Assembly (NCBI GenBank): GCA_020352215.1
Contig: CP070675.1
Coordinates: 3,219,499 to 3,260,428 of the forward strand
Source: Phycisphaerales bacterium
GTDB taxonomy: Bacteria > Planctomycetota > Phycisphaerae > Sedimentisphaerales > Anaerobacaceae
Direction of reading: 5' to 3'
DNA length: 40,930 nt
Numbering within the stretch: the stretch's first letter is position 1; each line of letters begins with the position of its first letter. Both the position numbers and the translations under genes were made by a program. Shown here piece after piece: positions 1 to 11,073 of the stretch. The notes beneath the pieces were generated by a model. That model ran no database searches, was not told where the DNA came from, and saw nothing but the letters and a program-made list of their open reading frames with translations.

Positions 1-137
1 GCATAAAGTGCGCCGGCGGCGCACAATACTGCCAAATATGACCGACCCAAGTTTGGCTTTTTCACTGACACGGATGTGGGGTCGCGTATCTCTATTTGCC
101 CTCGCCTCCAGGCGTCGGAATCGCATGGCCGCAGACT

Positions 138-1103
<966 letters not shown>

Positions 1104-1110
1104 CTATTTC

Positions 1111-2115
1111 CTACCTGCCGTGGTCTTTGAGAATCTTCTCCCGTTCGGCGATGCCCATATCCGCATCCGTCATAATCCGCGCGAGTTCTTTGAAAGTGAC
1201 CTTTGGCTTCCAACCGAGCACCTTCCTTGCCTTGCTTGCGTCACCCTGTAGCAGGTCAACCTCGCTGGGTCTGAAGTACCGCGGGTCGATTTCAACGTAC
1301 TTCTGCCAGTCCATGTCCAGGTACGCGAAGACCTCGGCCACGAATTCCCGCACTGAATGGCTCTCGCCCGTCGCAACAACATAGTCGTCCGGCTTGTCTT
1401 GTTGAAGCATAAGCCACATCGCTTCAACGTAGTCTCCGGCATATCCCCAGTCTCGCTTTGCATCCAGGTTGCCCAGGTAGAGCTTGCTCTGCAGGCCGCA
1501 CTTGATGCGAGTGGCCGCCATTGTGATTTTTCTCGTAACGAAGGTCTCGCCGCGTCTCGGCGACTCATGATTGAATAAGATCCCATTGCACACAAACAAG
1601 TTGTAAGCCTCACGATAATTCACTGTTTGCCAGAAACTATAAACCTTAGCGCAGCCGTATGGACTTCGCGGATAGAATGGGGTCATCTCTGTCTGGGGCA
1701 CTTCGGTAGCCTTGCCGTACATTTCACTGCTGGAGGCCTGATAGAACTTCACGGCCTTGTCGCTCGAACGAACCGCTTCCAGTAGGCGAAGCGTCCCGAG
1801 CGCATCCGTATCGACCGTGAAGATGGGCATATCGAAGCTCACCCGAACGTGGCTTTGAGCACCCAGGTTGTAAATCTCGTCGGGCCTTATCTCATTGACG
1901 ATTGCCGACAGGTTGCTGCCGTCGGTCAGATCGCCGTAGACCAATCTGAGTTGGGGTTCTTCGTGCAGGTCCCTGTAAAGATGATCGATTCTGCCTGTGT
2001 GAAACGATGAACTGCGTCTGATGATTCCCCAGACTTGGTAGCCCTTATTCAACAGGAAGTCTGCAAGGTATGAGCCGTCTTGACCCGTAATGCCCGTAAT
2101 CAGTGCCTTTTTCAC
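1111..2115 (-). CDS. gmd: GDP-mannose 4,6-dehydratase
   Basis: This 334-residue SDR enzyme converts GDP-D-mannose to GDP-4-keto-6-deoxy-D-mannose, the committed step toward GDP-L-fucose. The N-terminus [20 protein letters not shown] carries the NADP-binding GxxGxxG motif, and [11 protein letters not shown] is highly typical of Gmd. The active-site segment SSSEMYGK (Ser replacing the more usual Thr; Glu present) and [10 protein letters not shown] (Tyr/Lys pair) follow in order. [16 protein letters not shown] is the conserved Gmd substrate-binding stretch. It sits 13 bp after the fkp stop and 25 bp before fcl, so all three are almost certainly co-transcribed. The length is slightly short compared with the usual 345-375, but no motif is missing. 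Confidence 0.97.
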   Translation of the reverse strand: MKKALITGITGQDGSYLADFLLNKGYQVWGIIRRSSSFHTGRIDHLYRDLHEEPQLRLVYGDLTDGSNLSAIVNEIRPDEIYNLGAQSHVRVSFDMPIFTVDTDALGTLRLLEAVRSSDKAVKFYQASSSEMYGKATEVPQTEMTPFYPRSPYGCAKVYSFWQTVNYREAYNLFVCNGILFNHESPRRGETFVTRKITMAATRIKCGLQSKLYLGNLDAKRDWGYAGDYVEAMWLMLQQDKPDDYVVATGESHSVREFVAEVFAYLDMDWQKYVEIDPRYFRPSEVDLLQGDASKARKVLGWKPKVTFKELARIMTDADMGIAEREKILKDHGR

Positions 2116-2128
2116 CTTAGTCTGCCCT

Positions 2129-5100
2129 CTAACAAACAGTAACGGTCAATCCCTCATTGCTGACGTCAAAGTCAAAGAATCTGGCCCGTTCATTGGGCGG
2201 GTTTGCTCCGAGCGTTTGCCGGACTGACAGAGCGTCCTCGGGAGATTTGCAGATCATGAGCATGAATCCACCCCCGCCGGCACCGAGGAGTTTTGCGCCG
2301 TATATGTAGGGACGCACGCGCTCAAGTAGCGAGTCAATTCCCTCGTTGCTTGAGCCGGGGTCCAGTTGGTTGTTGAGTTGCCACGCAACGTCAACCAGGC
2401 GCCCGAACTCGGCTATGTTCTTGCGTACCAGGCTTTCCATTACCTCCCGGGCCACCCACCTGATCCGGCCAAGCGTCGCCATCGTAGCCCGGTCTCGGTT
2501 CAAGTACCGCCCTACTACCTGATGTAAGATGTCCTTGGCCAGTCTGGTGATGCCTGTGTAGTACAGTAGACTCTGTCGGCCATTAGTTTTGGGATCCAGA
2601 ACGTCAGACGGCACATAGTGAACTCTGGCATCCGGGACAAGGCCGGGCTCGGTAACAATCATCTTCACTCCATCGACAGCTCCGCCAATCTGGTCTTGCC
2701 AGCCTCCCCCCGTTGTCAATGCCTGTTCCAGGCGCAACACACTGTGGAATAGCTCGCGCTGCGACAACTCTCGTCCCATGGCTCGCTGGATCGCGGCGAC
2801 TATCACCGCGCCCATTATGCTCGATGTTCCCAGGCCGCTGCCCTTTGGAATCGCTGCAAGCGTCATCAACTCGATCCCCCCGCCGAACTCTTCCAGTGTC
2901 TTTCTCAAGCTCGTGCCCCTCGTTGCCGTCTCAGGCCGAAATCCTGAAAGCGCCAATGCTGCCTTGGCGAGTGCGAAACTGCTCGTTGCCTCTCGGTAGT
3001 CGAGAAGCTCATCGAAGCCGGTTATTTCGACCCTCGCGCCAAGGTCGATCGAGCCGATGCGAACTACCGGGTCGTCTATTACCCGCAGATATGCCTGGAT
3101 GGGGGGTTGGCCGTTCAGGTTCACCGCCGCGTTGGTGACACAGCCGCCCCACTCCAGCGAATAGGGAGGAGTATCGGTCCAGCCGCCTCCTACATCGAGA
3201 CGTGCCGGCGCACGTGCCCAGACAATCTCATCGCTTCGCAAAGCGCTGCGTGGGCGGATGTCCCCTTTCGCCCCACTGGCAACGATTGACCGTTCCAATC
3301 CACTAAAGGCGGCGCGCCGCGCCCGCCCGGCCCATTCGCAAACAGAAATGTCCGAGTCCGTATCCAGGCCCACAGACCGCAGCCAGTTCCGTTCCGCTTG
3401 ACCAAGCATCTGCTTGATGCCGCCCAGAGCCTGCGATACCGGTGTGTCCGTGTCTTCATAAAGCCTTGTCAGCGCCGAACCCAGCGTGTGGAGAATCCTC
3501 GGTAATACCAGTGCGTCTGTCCCGTGGCCGCCGCTGGAATGTCGGTGCGCCTCCGTCAGGATTTCCGCAGTCCACTCACTTAGATCCTCGGTGCCCTCCA
3601 GTAGGTACGCCAACTCGTCGGCCGAAAAGCCGCTCGCAGGTCGGAACATGCGCCGCAGAGATCGCCGGGTTTCTTCAGCCCGGATCCTGCTGCGCCGCCG
3701 ATAGAAGTCACGGTGTTCGGCCATCACCAAGATCTGCTCCGGGCTGTATCTCTTTGCTGCCCGCCACGCCTCAACATCTCGATCGCGAGCACTCTTCAAA
3801 TCAAGCATCCACAACCATTCTCGATACTCGGCGTGGCTGGCTACACCCGGGAACACCCTTGCGTTCCAAAGGCTTCGATTGTCATTGCTAACATTTGAAT
3901 CCCACACATCTTCCGGATCGGCCCCAACGGCCTCGAGCCAATCCAGAATACCGATCCCACAGAGAGTGCCCCCCTGCTCAGCGGTTTCTTTGAATGTGTC
4001 ATCCACGCTGTAGCACCGCACAAACCAAATATCCTCACCCGTCTCGCCTCGTCCCTTTATTACGTCAAGGCATGCTTTTGGGGGCAGCGAAATTGGCTCA
4101 TCGACGTCCACCCCAACGACCATATTCTCTCCCCCCAGGATCACTCGCGAACTGATTCGACAGCCTTCCACCCAGCAAGCGTTGCCCTGCACGGACCCAC
4201 TGCGACAAATGTCGTTGTTCACGTCGAGATAGGTTTGCAGGTAGGCTGCTCCGCGGTCTTCTTGAAGTAGGCGCGTGCCGCTGTTGATGAGCGTCTTGTT
4301 GGTGCCAAAGTCCAAAAAATCACAGTGCTTGAGCAGTTGCATACTGAAAGGCACGCCAGAGAAGGCATCGAAAACTTTGCCCAACATGTTCTCATTCCAC
4401 TTCGAACCGCTGGCGCGAGCGGACTGTGCATGGTGGTTTCTACTGGCATCACTGCCCATCGCACAGCAAATCTCCCGGTAGAAATCCAGGCCCTGGCTCA
4501 TCACTGCTTCACCCATCTCACCTCCTAAGGTGAGCTTGCCGTTTTGGCCGGGGCGGGCGCCGAAGAAAGCCAGCATCTTGACCGCCGTGGCCGCGTCGAA
4601 GTTCATAACACCGATATCCAGACAGCTCTGGCCGTAAGCGTCGATAGCTCCCTCTTTTTCTTGCTCGTCTACCGACGGCTTCTGCAGGTATAGTCTGACT
4701 CGACCCTCATGATCTCCGCAGAATACGCCATGTCTGCTTGCCTGTTCCGGCAGGGTGTAGCATGCCAATCCCGTGATCCCGTCAGCGGAAAACTCCACTT
4801 CACGCGGCTCGAACCTCAATAGGACATCGCCCGAAGTTATAACTACCTGCCCGGCGTCAGGCGCCGGCTCCGGCAGATCGAAGTAGACCGACAACTGCCG
4901 GTCAAACAAACTCAGGTACGTCGCCGTGTCGCTTTCGCCGGGAACTGGAATGAATATCTTCCCGCAGGGCCCATAGGCCGGCAGTCTTTTGGAATCTCCG
5001 CCGGCGTGGACGATTAGAATTCGAAGGTTCCTGAGAACCTGCTCCCAACTCTTCCGGCTTGCACGCTGCGCCTTGGCTCTCAATCGGCGGTTAAGGACCT

Positions 5101-5296
5101 CCATCAGACAGAAGAGTGTGCTGCCGCCGCTTCCGATCCGCTTGCCCCCGGGATCAGCGACAACGATTGCCTCCTGGGCGTCGCTCAGAAGCCCCAAATC
5201 CTGCCTGATTCTCAGTTGCGACTCGTACGCCTTGGCCTGAGCGTCATTCGAAGCCGTGACAATAAGGTAGTTCCACTGATTTAGCTTTCCTTGCAT
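2129..5296 (-). CDS. fkp: Bifunctional L-fucokinase / GDP-L-fucose pyrophosphorylase (Fkp-like)
   Basis: This is a large two-part enzyme of the fucose salvage pathway: L-fucose is phosphorylated to fucose-1-phosphate and then coupled to GTP to give GDP-L-fucose. The N-terminal half has pyrophosphorylase-like motifs ([11 protein letters not shown] near residue 50 and [12 protein letters not shown] further on). The C-terminal third, from about residue 695, is a GHMP kinase with [19 protein letters not shown], the ATP loop [10 protein letters not shown] near 817 and GAGGGGF near 1006. I place the start at ATG 5296, giving 1055 residues, because homologues begin just before a WxxLIVTAS-like strand. 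An in-frame TTG at 5377 would add 27 residues that look unlike the family and has no ribosome site. The length is closer to the plant bifunctional enzyme and the long mammalian fucokinase (about 1050-1085) than to Bacteroides Fkp (about 950). Whether both activities are present is inferred from motifs. Confidence 0.9.
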   Translation of the reverse strand: MQGKLNQWNYLIVTASNDAQAKAYESQLRIRQDLGLLSDAQEAIVVADPGGKRIGSGGSTLFCLMEVLNRRLRAKAQRASRKSWEQVLRNLRILIVHAGGDSKRLPAYGPCGKIFIPVPGESDTATYLSLFDRQLSVYFDLPEPAPDAGQVVITSGDVLLRFEPREVEFSADGITGLACYTLPEQASRHGVFCGDHEGRVRLYLQKPSVDEQEKEGAIDAYGQSCLDIGVMNFDAATAVKMLAFFGARPGQNGKLTLGGEMGEAVMSQGLDFYREICCAMGSDASRNHHAQSARASGSKWNENMLGKVFDAFSGVPFSMQLLKHCDFLDFGTNKTLINSGTRLLQEDRGAAYLQTYLDVNNDICRSGSVQGNACWVEGCRISSRVILGGENMVVGVDVDEPISLPPKACLDVIKGRGETGEDIWFVRCYSVDDTFKETAEQGGTLCGIGILDWLEAVGADPEDVWDSNVSNDNRSLWNARVFPGVASHAEYREWLWMLDLKSARDRDVEAWRAAKRYSPEQILVMAEHRDFYRRRSRIRAEETRRSLRRMFRPASGFSADELAYLLEGTEDLSEWTAEILTEAHRHSSGGHGTDALVLPRILHTLGSALTRLYEDTDTPVSQALGGIKQMLGQAERNWLRSVGLDTDSDISVCEWAGRARRAAFSGLERSIVASGAKGDIRPRSALRSDEIVWARAPARLDVGGGWTDTPPYSLEWGGCVTNAAVNLNGQPPIQAYLRVIDDPVVRIGSIDLGARVEITGFDELLDYREATSSFALAKAALALSGFRPETATRGTSLRKTLEEFGGGIELMTLAAIPKGSGLGTSSIMGAVIVAAIQRAMGRELSQRELFHSVLRLEQALTTGGGWQDQIGGAVDGVKMIVTEPGLVPDARVHYVPSDVLDPKTNGRQSLLYYTGITRLAKDILHQVVGRYLNRDRATMATLGRIRWVAREVMESLVRKNIAEFGRLVDVAWQLNNQLDPGSSNEGIDSLLERVRPYIYGAKLLGAGGGGFMLMICKSPEDALSVRQTLGANPPNERARFFDFDVSNEGLTVTVC

Positions 5297-5426
5297 CTTC
5301 GAGTTGGCTTCCGAAGGGATGAATCCGGGTCCAGTGCAGCAGCGTTGCTGTTGAAGAGGCATCTGGCCGCCACGCAATCGTGATGCTGATGGGCCTTACG
5401 CTTCGAAGCCCGTCAGCCGCTTGACG

Positions 5427-6407
5427 TTATCCATCCTTGGTTTCCAATTGCTTTCTGAAATTGTCGATGATTGCCTCCAGCGTCTTTGACAGGCTTGTCC
5501 GGGCCTCCCAGCCGATTGTTCTGTTGATTCGCTCAACATTGGGAACGCGCCGCATCATGTCCTCGATGGGCCTGCCGTAAGCAGTCTCGTAAGGAACACA
5601 TTTCTTCTTGCTCTTGCTGTGAGTCATTTCAATGACTTTGTCGGCAAGTGCTTGGATGCTGATCTCCTCGGTCGAGCCTATGTTGAATACCTTTCCCGGC
5701 GCCCGCTTACATCTCATCAGACCCACGATCGCGTCAACGAGGTCATCGACGCAGCAGAAGCATCGGCTTTGTTTGCCGGTACCGTATATCAGGATCGGCT
5801 CGCCTTTCAGCGCCCTTTCCACAAATCGCGGCACTACCATACCGTACCGGCCTGTCTGTCTTGGCCCGATTGTATTGAAAAATCTGCCGATTACAACTTG
5901 TAGTCCGTATTGCTGATAGAAAGCCTGGCCCAGGAACTCGTCTATTGCCTTGCTGCACGCGTACGCCCACCGGGAAACACTCGTGCTTCCGAGGACAATG
6001 TCGTCATCTTCGCCAAAGGGTACATTTTCGCTTTTGCCGTAGACCTCGCTGCTCGAAGCTATCAGCACCTTTTTGCCGAATTTATTGGCCTTCTCCAGCA
6101 CCGTTTCTGTCCCGCCGATGTTTGTTTCTATCGTGTGAACCGGCTTGTCCGCGATCAACTGAACGCCGACGGCAGCGGCCAGATGGAAGACCGCGTCACT
6201 GTGCTCCACCGAGGTTTCCACCAGCCGGCTATTGCGGATGTCTCCCTCTATGAAGTCAAAACGCGGATGCTCTTTGAAGCCTTCGATGTTCTCCAAGCAA
6301 CCTGTACTGAGATTGTCTATGACGACCACCTCGGCACCATCTCTGAGCAACCGCTCAGCAAGATGGGAACCGATGAAGCCAGCTCCCCCTGTAATCAATG
6401 CTCTCAT
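5427..6407 (-). CDS. NAD-dependent sugar epimerase/dehydratase (extended SDR, UDP-glucose 4-epimerase/decarboxylase-like)
   Basis: This 326-residue extended SDR protein acts on a nucleotide sugar. The glycine motif GGAGFIGS is at residues 7-14. The NAD-preferring acidic residue follows strand 2 (VVVIDNLSTG, about 27-36). The active-site Ser is in ASSSEVYGK (about 117-125) and the catalytic pair is Y149/K153 (YACSK). The C-terminal RRVPNVERINRTIGW segment is typical of UDP-glucose epimerases, UDP-glucuronate decarboxylases and dTDP-glucose dehydratases, so the exact reaction cannot be fixed from sequence alone. The frame stays open for 39 further codons upstream, but MRALITGG at 6407 is the family start, and the longer form would overlap the preceding gene. 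It lies 22 bp after the glycosyltransferase gene and about 130 bp before the fkp start, inside the GDP-fucose operon, so it probably supplies another sugar for the same glycan. Confidence 0.88.
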   Translation of the reverse strand: MRALITGGAGFIGSHLAERLLRDGAEVVVIDNLSTGCLENIEGFKEHPRFDFIEGDIRNSRLVETSVEHSDAVFHLAAAVGVQLIADKPVHTIETNIGGTETVLEKANKFGKKVLIASSSEVYGKSENVPFGEDDDIVLGSTSVSRWAYACSKAIDEFLGQAFYQQYGLQVVIGRFFNTIGPRQTGRYGMVVPRFVERALKGEPILIYGTGKQSRCFCCVDDLVDAIVGLMRCKRAPGKVFNIGSTEEISIQALADKVIEMTHSKSKKKCVPYETAYGRPIEDMMRRVPNVERINRTIGWEARTSLSKTLEAIIDNFRKQLETKDG

Positions 6408-6429
6408 ATATCTCAGCCCTGTCTTCTGT

Positions 6430-8091
6430 CTAACGAACGATAAAAGCCTGATACTTCTCCGCCGCAACCAGCCCCACAGCGAAAGGAAGAGGCCCCCATA
6501 TATCAGAGTAGAAACCCGCGCCAACTGATAGATTCATCGTTGACAGGCGACGAGATGGTCCGATCTCGAAAGTCTTAGACAACAGATACCGTTTCCGCGG
6601 CAGATTCCACGTGAAGCAATTGTTCGACGGAACAATCACGATGTCCCCTGACGAAAGCCTGGAATGTTTGGTATCAAGTGCCTTATGGCCGCTGGATTCC
6701 ATATAGTATTGGAATCCCCAGTGCCCCTGGAACCATATAGTGCCCTTGTGGTTCTCAGAACTCTTGCTGATCGTTTCTGCTGCACTGCGCGCTGTATTCG
6801 CCCAGGCGTAGTCGGCCCAGCCGACTGACAGGGCCACAACCGCCGTTGGAACCAGCGGCCAGGCTGCCCTCCACATCCTTGCCTTATGTTTCACCCCGGG
6901 ACGGCTCTCGACTCGCCGCATCAACATAATCCCTGCCGCAGGGACCATCGGAAGGATACTGCGAGCATTAACCGTCCAGTTTATGAGACTGGCAAAGACA
7001 AGAATCCCAACCACCCAAAGCGCCAGCAACAGCGAATCAGCATCTCGGTGCTGCCGAAAATCTGTGCTCGCAAGCCCGATTAGGCTCGCCCCAGCCGCAG
7101 CCATTAAAGCGACCTGGACGAGAAAGACCCACCTGACGCCATCGCTGTCACGTACTGTGGAGTTGCCGATCTTCTCTGCAGAAGCGAGCATAAGTGTAAA
7201 CAAAATTATCAAAACAACGCTCACAATCAAGACCCGTCGCGACCACAGCAGCGGAGCGTAAAACAGCACCGTTATTATGCACCCGCCTGCAAACGCCAGT
7301 CCACTCACTGCTTTCGAGAATAATGCCGCCTTCTCTTTCCATCTGAGATCGACTGCAAAAGACGCCGCCTGCGACAGTATCCCTCTGCCGTAGAGCGAGC
7401 ATGCCGCCCACATGTAAGCACCCAAAACCACCGCCGGAATCGCCAAATATAACACCCACATTCCCAGTTTGCGCTTGTGCATGAGAGAATAGGCAAACAA
7501 CAGCATCACCAGCGCTATGCCGATGTATCTGGTCAACATGCACAGTGAAATTAGAATCGCCGCGAAGAAAAGGCGCAACTGCTTGTCTTCTTTCATCCCT
7601 TCCGCCCAGAGAGCTACCGCCCACACCCACAGGGCAAGTACCAGCATGTCGCACATCAAAGTCGTGCCCGAGACCACAAATCCCGGTGTTACGACCGCCG
7701 CCACTGCTGCCAGTACCGCCCACTTTCGCTCCAAATGAAGCACCTTTGCCAGATAATACGTCCCCAACGCGGCCGCCACCGCAGGGACGAGAAAAGCGGT
7801 GTGCAAGGCGACTTCACTCCAGCCTAAGACGAGCGCCGCCAGTGCCATGTAATAACAAGCCCCCGGCGGATTGTGATGCATCTCCCACATCCCTAATTCT
7901 GTCGCGTACCAGTTGGCCTTGAAGCCGTAAAAGTCAAACGGCTTGCTGTGAATATGTTTGGCGGACCATATGAAGACCGGGTCATCCAAATGGACCGCCT
8001 TGTCCACAAATGGTGCAAGGCATAATACAGCGACAACCGCAGGGATCATTGCCGCGCTAACCAACGGATTCTTGCTGTTCAGTGGAGCCAT
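6430..8091 (-). CDS. Polytopic membrane glycosyltransferase, GT-C fold (ArnT/PMT, GT39/GT83-like)
   Basis: This 553-residue inner-membrane protein has about ten to twelve hydrophobic helices. The first periplasmic loop carries HLDDP (residues 34-38), the acidic motif typical of GT-C enzymes that take the sugar from a polyprenyl-phosphate donor. HHNPPG (about 72-77) matches the conserved loop of the ArnT/dolichyl-phosphate-mannose protein mannosyltransferase group. The C-terminal 110 residues look like a soluble extracytoplasmic domain. It is the first gene of the operon that makes GDP-L-fucose and epimerises another sugar, so it probably transfers a sugar to a lipid or surface glycan; donor and acceptor are unknown. 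I see no clear Shine-Dalgarno sequence before the ATG at 8091. Confidence 0.8.
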   Translation of the reverse strand: MAPLNSKNPLVSAAMIPAVVAVLCLAPFVDKAVHLDDPVFIWSAKHIHSKPFDFYGFKANWYATELGMWEMHHNPPGACYYMALAALVLGWSEVALHTAFLVPAVAAALGTYYLAKVLHLERKWAVLAAVAAVVTPGFVVSGTTLMCDMLVLALWVWAVALWAEGMKEDKQLRLFFAAILISLCMLTRYIGIALVMLLFAYSLMHKRKLGMWVLYLAIPAVVLGAYMWAACSLYGRGILSQAASFAVDLRWKEKAALFSKAVSGLAFAGGCIITVLFYAPLLWSRRVLIVSVVLIILFTLMLASAEKIGNSTVRDSDGVRWVFLVQVALMAAAGASLIGLASTDFRQHRDADSLLLALWVVGILVFASLINWTVNARSILPMVPAAGIMLMRRVESRPGVKHKARMWRAAWPLVPTAVVALSVGWADYAWANTARSAAETISKSSENHKGTIWFQGHWGFQYYMESSGHKALDTKHSRLSSGDIVIVPSNNCFTWNLPRKRYLLSKTFEIGPSRRLSTMNLSVGAGFYSDIWGPLPFAVGLVAAEKYQAFIVR

Positions 8092-8790
8092 TGCACGCAG
8101 TCACGTCGGTACGTTTTTCACCGGAGCTTCGAGCGCGGACAGCGGCCGACAAGCTACACTCCGCCTCCAGCGCGTCCTTATCGCCGCTGCCCTTAGAGAT
8201 CTATCGTCGATTTTTCCAGAGGCACCATGGTCGCGGGGCCGACGGCCGGCTATTCACGGTCAGTTAGAACAGACTCCGTCCCCGTCGGCTGCGCGATAGA
8301 TCAGACAGCCTCTGCACAACTTCCTGTTTCCTGCGTATAAGGGCCTATGTCTTTGGCGTATTCTCCTGGCCGGGCGCCGGCCAAATCTGCCGCGGCCGAG
8401 CTGGGCAGGACGACCACTTTATACAACATAAGTATCGGAAAATAAAGAACATAGCTTTAGCGAAGACAGGACTCAAACTGGTGCTGACAACAGATACTGC
8501 GCTTTAGGGCATACGTCTTAGCGGGCTGGGCAGTTCACGGAATACGACCGGGCTACGCCTGCGCCCAATCGAATGTCGACCCAGTCCAATCGTGCGTGTG
8601 GGGGTTCGGCTTTAGGGCCGCGTACCTCATATTGCAAGGGGGTTATTATGGGACGGCCGCGTACTGCTAAATCCAGTCGCGCTGCAAGTTCTTTTCTCGG
8701 ACGTCGGCTAGCATTCGCTAAAACCGCGAAACTTGCTTGGCGAATCGTACGATAAAAGTTACAATACGTTGATGAGGAGGTCCGCAGAAA
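8092..8790. other. Gene-free divergent region between the glycosyltransferase operon and the ADP-ribosylglycohydrolase gene
   Basis: About 700 bp separate two divergent transcription units. The right end holds a good plus-strand promoter (8737-8765). An AT-rich stretch at about 8411-8455 could hold the promoter of the minus-strand operon: TATAAA is readable on the minus strand, but its -35 match is poor. Small open frames here have no ribosome sites and no recognisable product. Confidence 0.5.
8737..8765 (+). promoter_or_regulatory. Sigma-70-type promoter for the secreted ADP-ribosylglycohydrolase
   Basis: The -35 box TTGGCG (8737-8742) and -10 box TACAAT (8760-8765) are separated by 17 bp. 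Transcription would start near 8772, giving a leader of only about 18 nt. A strong Shine-Dalgarno sequence, GAGGAGGT, at 8774-8781 precedes the ATG at 8791. Confidence 0.55.
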
Positions 8791-11073
8791 ATGGATTCGT
8801 GGCGCGCCAAAGCCGGGACAACACTTCTGTCGCTGTTGATGGTGGCATCCCTGCAACTACAGGCTGAGGCCGAAAGGACCATTTCTGCCGAGGAGCTTCA
8901 CGACAAGGTGCGGGGGATGTGGCTCGGCCAGCTCATAGGCAATGCCGCAGGCAGAGAAACGGAAGGAGAATACTCCGGTCCAACGCCCAATCCCAATCCT
9001 GTCGTGCCGTGGGTGATCAAGCAACAATGGGACGCTGATGACGATACGGACACTGAATATGTCGCGCTGCATATAATCGAAACCTATGGTTTGGACTGCA
9101 ATTCCCTCGAGATTGCCGGCGAATGGCGCACGCACACAACCGCATCTCGAATATACATTGCGAACAAACAGGCCTGGTACTTGATGGGTGACGGTTATCT
9201 GCCCCCCGACACGGGTAGCCGGACCTACAACAAACACTGGTATGCGATTGACTCCCAGATAAGTACGGAGGTGCTCGGTGCGGTCTCTCCAGGTCTGGTT
9301 CAACCGGCCATTGATCTGGCCGGCAAGTTTGCCCGCGTTACGAACACCGGTTTTCCCGTCCACGCCTCGCAGTTCTACGCAGCGATCTACGCCGAGGCTT
9401 TTTTTGAGCCGAGCGTTGTCACCCTCGTAGAACGAGGTCTCCGCGCCGTTCCGGTGACCAGCCGAACATATCAGGTCATAACGGATGTGCTTGAGTGGTA
9501 CTTTGAGGATGTCAGCGACGGGATGTTGGATTGGCGGGCGACTCGCTCAAGGCTGTATGACAAGTACCAGGGCGCGAACAGTCACGGCCGATTCTATCGC
9601 TGGGTGGAGTCGACGGTCAACACAGGAGCGACCGTAATAGCTATCCTCTACGGTCAGGGCGATTTCAAAGAGACCGTTCAGATTGGGGTCCTTGCCGGCT
9701 GGGACTGTGACTGTAACCCGGCAACGGCCGGCGGTCTCATTGGTATCGTTAACGGTTTCAGCGGTTTGCCCCCAGATTTGGCAGACCCGAGCATCTGCGG
9801 CGACCTCTACATCAACGTTGCCCGGCCTTATCTGCCTGATCCGGACCGAGGACTGCCCCAGTACGAAGCCGTCAGCCGCATTGCTTCGTGCCTGACTTAT
9901 TTTGCCCAGCAGAATATCCTCGATAACGGCGGCTACTACACAAGCGATGGCGTGACGAGAGTTTATCATGTTCCGGATGCCGGTGTTGTTGTGCCTGAGC
10001 CCGAGATGCCCGATCCGAACCGGCCGGCTGGTCTGGTCGCACAAGCACTCGCAGCAGGAATCGCCGTTACCCCCACGGCGGCTGTCCAGCGCTATGACGC
10101 AGACGTGGACCGAGATAATCTCTACTCGATTATTGATGGCATAATTGACAATTCATACAACGGCCACAAGGCATATTACAGCTACGTTTCCGACCCCAAA
10201 GCTCGGCCGAAGCGCGATTGGTATCAACTGGACTTTTCGCAGCCGGTCAAGTTCGAGCAGGTCACCTTCTACGAGGGTGACGTAGTATGGCATCGGATCA
10301 ATGATTACCACAAGGATGACGATTCCCTGGGCGGGTTCTTTGAAGATCTCACTGTGGAGGTTCTGCGCCACGGCCGGTGGGTCGAGCCTGCCGCATTGCA
10401 GATGACGCCGGCTCTGGACCGGCTCAAGATGTATCAGACAATTGCGTTTGACTTTCCACCGATTGTTGGCGAGGCAATACGCGTCATAGGCACACCCGGC
10501 GGCGCCAGAGGCTTCACGACCATTATGGAACTCGAAGCCCAGGGCCAGATCGACCCGGGTCTCTACGTGGCGGACGTTCGGATCGCCGGAGGCCAAACAC
10601 AGCGCTCGCACATTGGCAGTATTGAGATTGAGCTAAGCCGCGATGTCAGTGTGTCTCGGGATGACGTTTTGCTTGAAGAGGACGCGCTTGGCGCCGTGCC
10701 GATGAGCCGATTTGGATTCCGCTACGATCCCGCCACGCGGTCGCTGATTCTGCTATTGTCACCGACATTACCCGACGGCCGTTATAGTGTGCGGCTTCGT
10801 TGCGCGACGATTACTGATGCGACAGGCCTGACTTTGCTCGACGATGACGATGACCCGGCGGACGGGACGTACACGATAAGGTTTCACAAGCTGTTCGGTG
10901 ATGTGGATGGTTCGGCGACAGTGGACTTTCGGGATATGTCCTTTCTTGCCGGGCACTGGCTTAGTTTTTCAGCTGGCACCGGTCTGGAGTCAAACGGAGA
11001 TGACGTTCTGAACTTTCTGGATCTGGCCCCTTTCACGGCCAATTGGCTCTCGCGCCCCCAGCCCTATCCGTAG
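8791..11073 (+). CDS. Secreted ADP-ribosylglycohydrolase-family protein with discoidin-like domain and C-terminal dockerin-like repeats
   Basis: This is a 760-residue exported protein. Residues 1-27 form a signal peptide (hydrophobic core LLSLLMVASL, likely cleavage after AEA). Residues about 33-400 are an ADP-ribosylglycohydrolase (DraG/ARH) fold: DKVRGMWLGQLIGNAAG at the start, an acidic metal motif in DADDDTDTEY, and the second metal motif GWDCDCNPATAGGLIG. Residues about 430-590 resemble an F5/8 type C (discoidin) carbohydrate-binding domain. An unassigned beta-rich segment follows, and residues 701-760 contain two dockerin-like calcium loops (DVDGSATVDFRD and a degenerate second copy ending FTANWL). 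In well-studied ARH enzymes the second motif is DxDT; here Thr is replaced by Cys. Such secreted relatives are more likely to act on glycans than on ADP-ribosylated proteins, but that is inference. Its end overlaps the convergent PTPS gene by 10 bp. Confidence 0.85.
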   Translation: MDSWRAKAGTTLLSLLMVASLQLQAEAERTISAEELHDKVRGMWLGQLIGNAAGRETEGEYSGPTPNPNPVVPWVIKQQWDADDDTDTEYVALHIIETYGLDCNSLEIAGEWRTHTTASRIYIANKQAWYLMGDGYLPPDTGSRTYNKHWYAIDSQISTEVLGAVSPGLVQPAIDLAGKFARVTNTGFPVHASQFYAAIYAEAFFEPSVVTLVERGLRAVPVTSRTYQVITDVLEWYFEDVSDGMLDWRATRSRLYDKYQGANSHGRFYRWVESTVNTGATVIAILYGQGDFKETVQIGVLAGWDCDCNPATAGGLIGIVNGFSGLPPDLADPSICGDLYINVARPYLPDPDRGLPQYEAVSRIASCLTYFAQQNILDNGGYYTSDGVTRVYHVPDAGVVVPEPEMPDPNRPAGLVAQALAAGIAVTPTAAVQRYDADVDRDNLYSIIDGIIDNSYNGHKAYYSYVSDPKARPKRDWYQLDFSQPVKFEQVTFYEGDVVWHRINDYHKDDDSLGGFFEDLTVEVLRHGRWVEPAALQMTPALDRLKMYQTIAFDFPPIVGEAIRVIGTPGGARGFTTIMELEAQGQIDPGLYVADVRIAGGQTQRSHIGSIEIELSRDVSVSRDDVLLEEDALGAVPMSRFGFRYDPATRSLILLLSPTLPDGRYSVRLRCATITDATGLTLLDDDDDPADGTYTIRFHKLFGDVDGSATVDFRDMSFLAGHWLSFSAGTGLESNGDDVLNFLDLAPFTANWLSRPQPYP

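Noticed and set aside
6408..6524. 39-residue N-terminal extension of the epimerase
   Set aside because: It overlaps the end of the preceding gene in another frame, and the family starts at the MRALITGG strand.
6603..6618. parS-like GATTCCACGTGAAGCA inside the glycosyltransferase gene
   Set aside because: Only 13 of 16 positions match, it is 18 kb from the other sites and it lies in coding sequence; chance is a sufficient explanation.
8367..8383. Inverted repeat TGGCCGGGCGCCGGCCA as a terminator
   Set aside because: There is no T-run on either side and both flanking genes point away from it, so a terminator makes no sense here.
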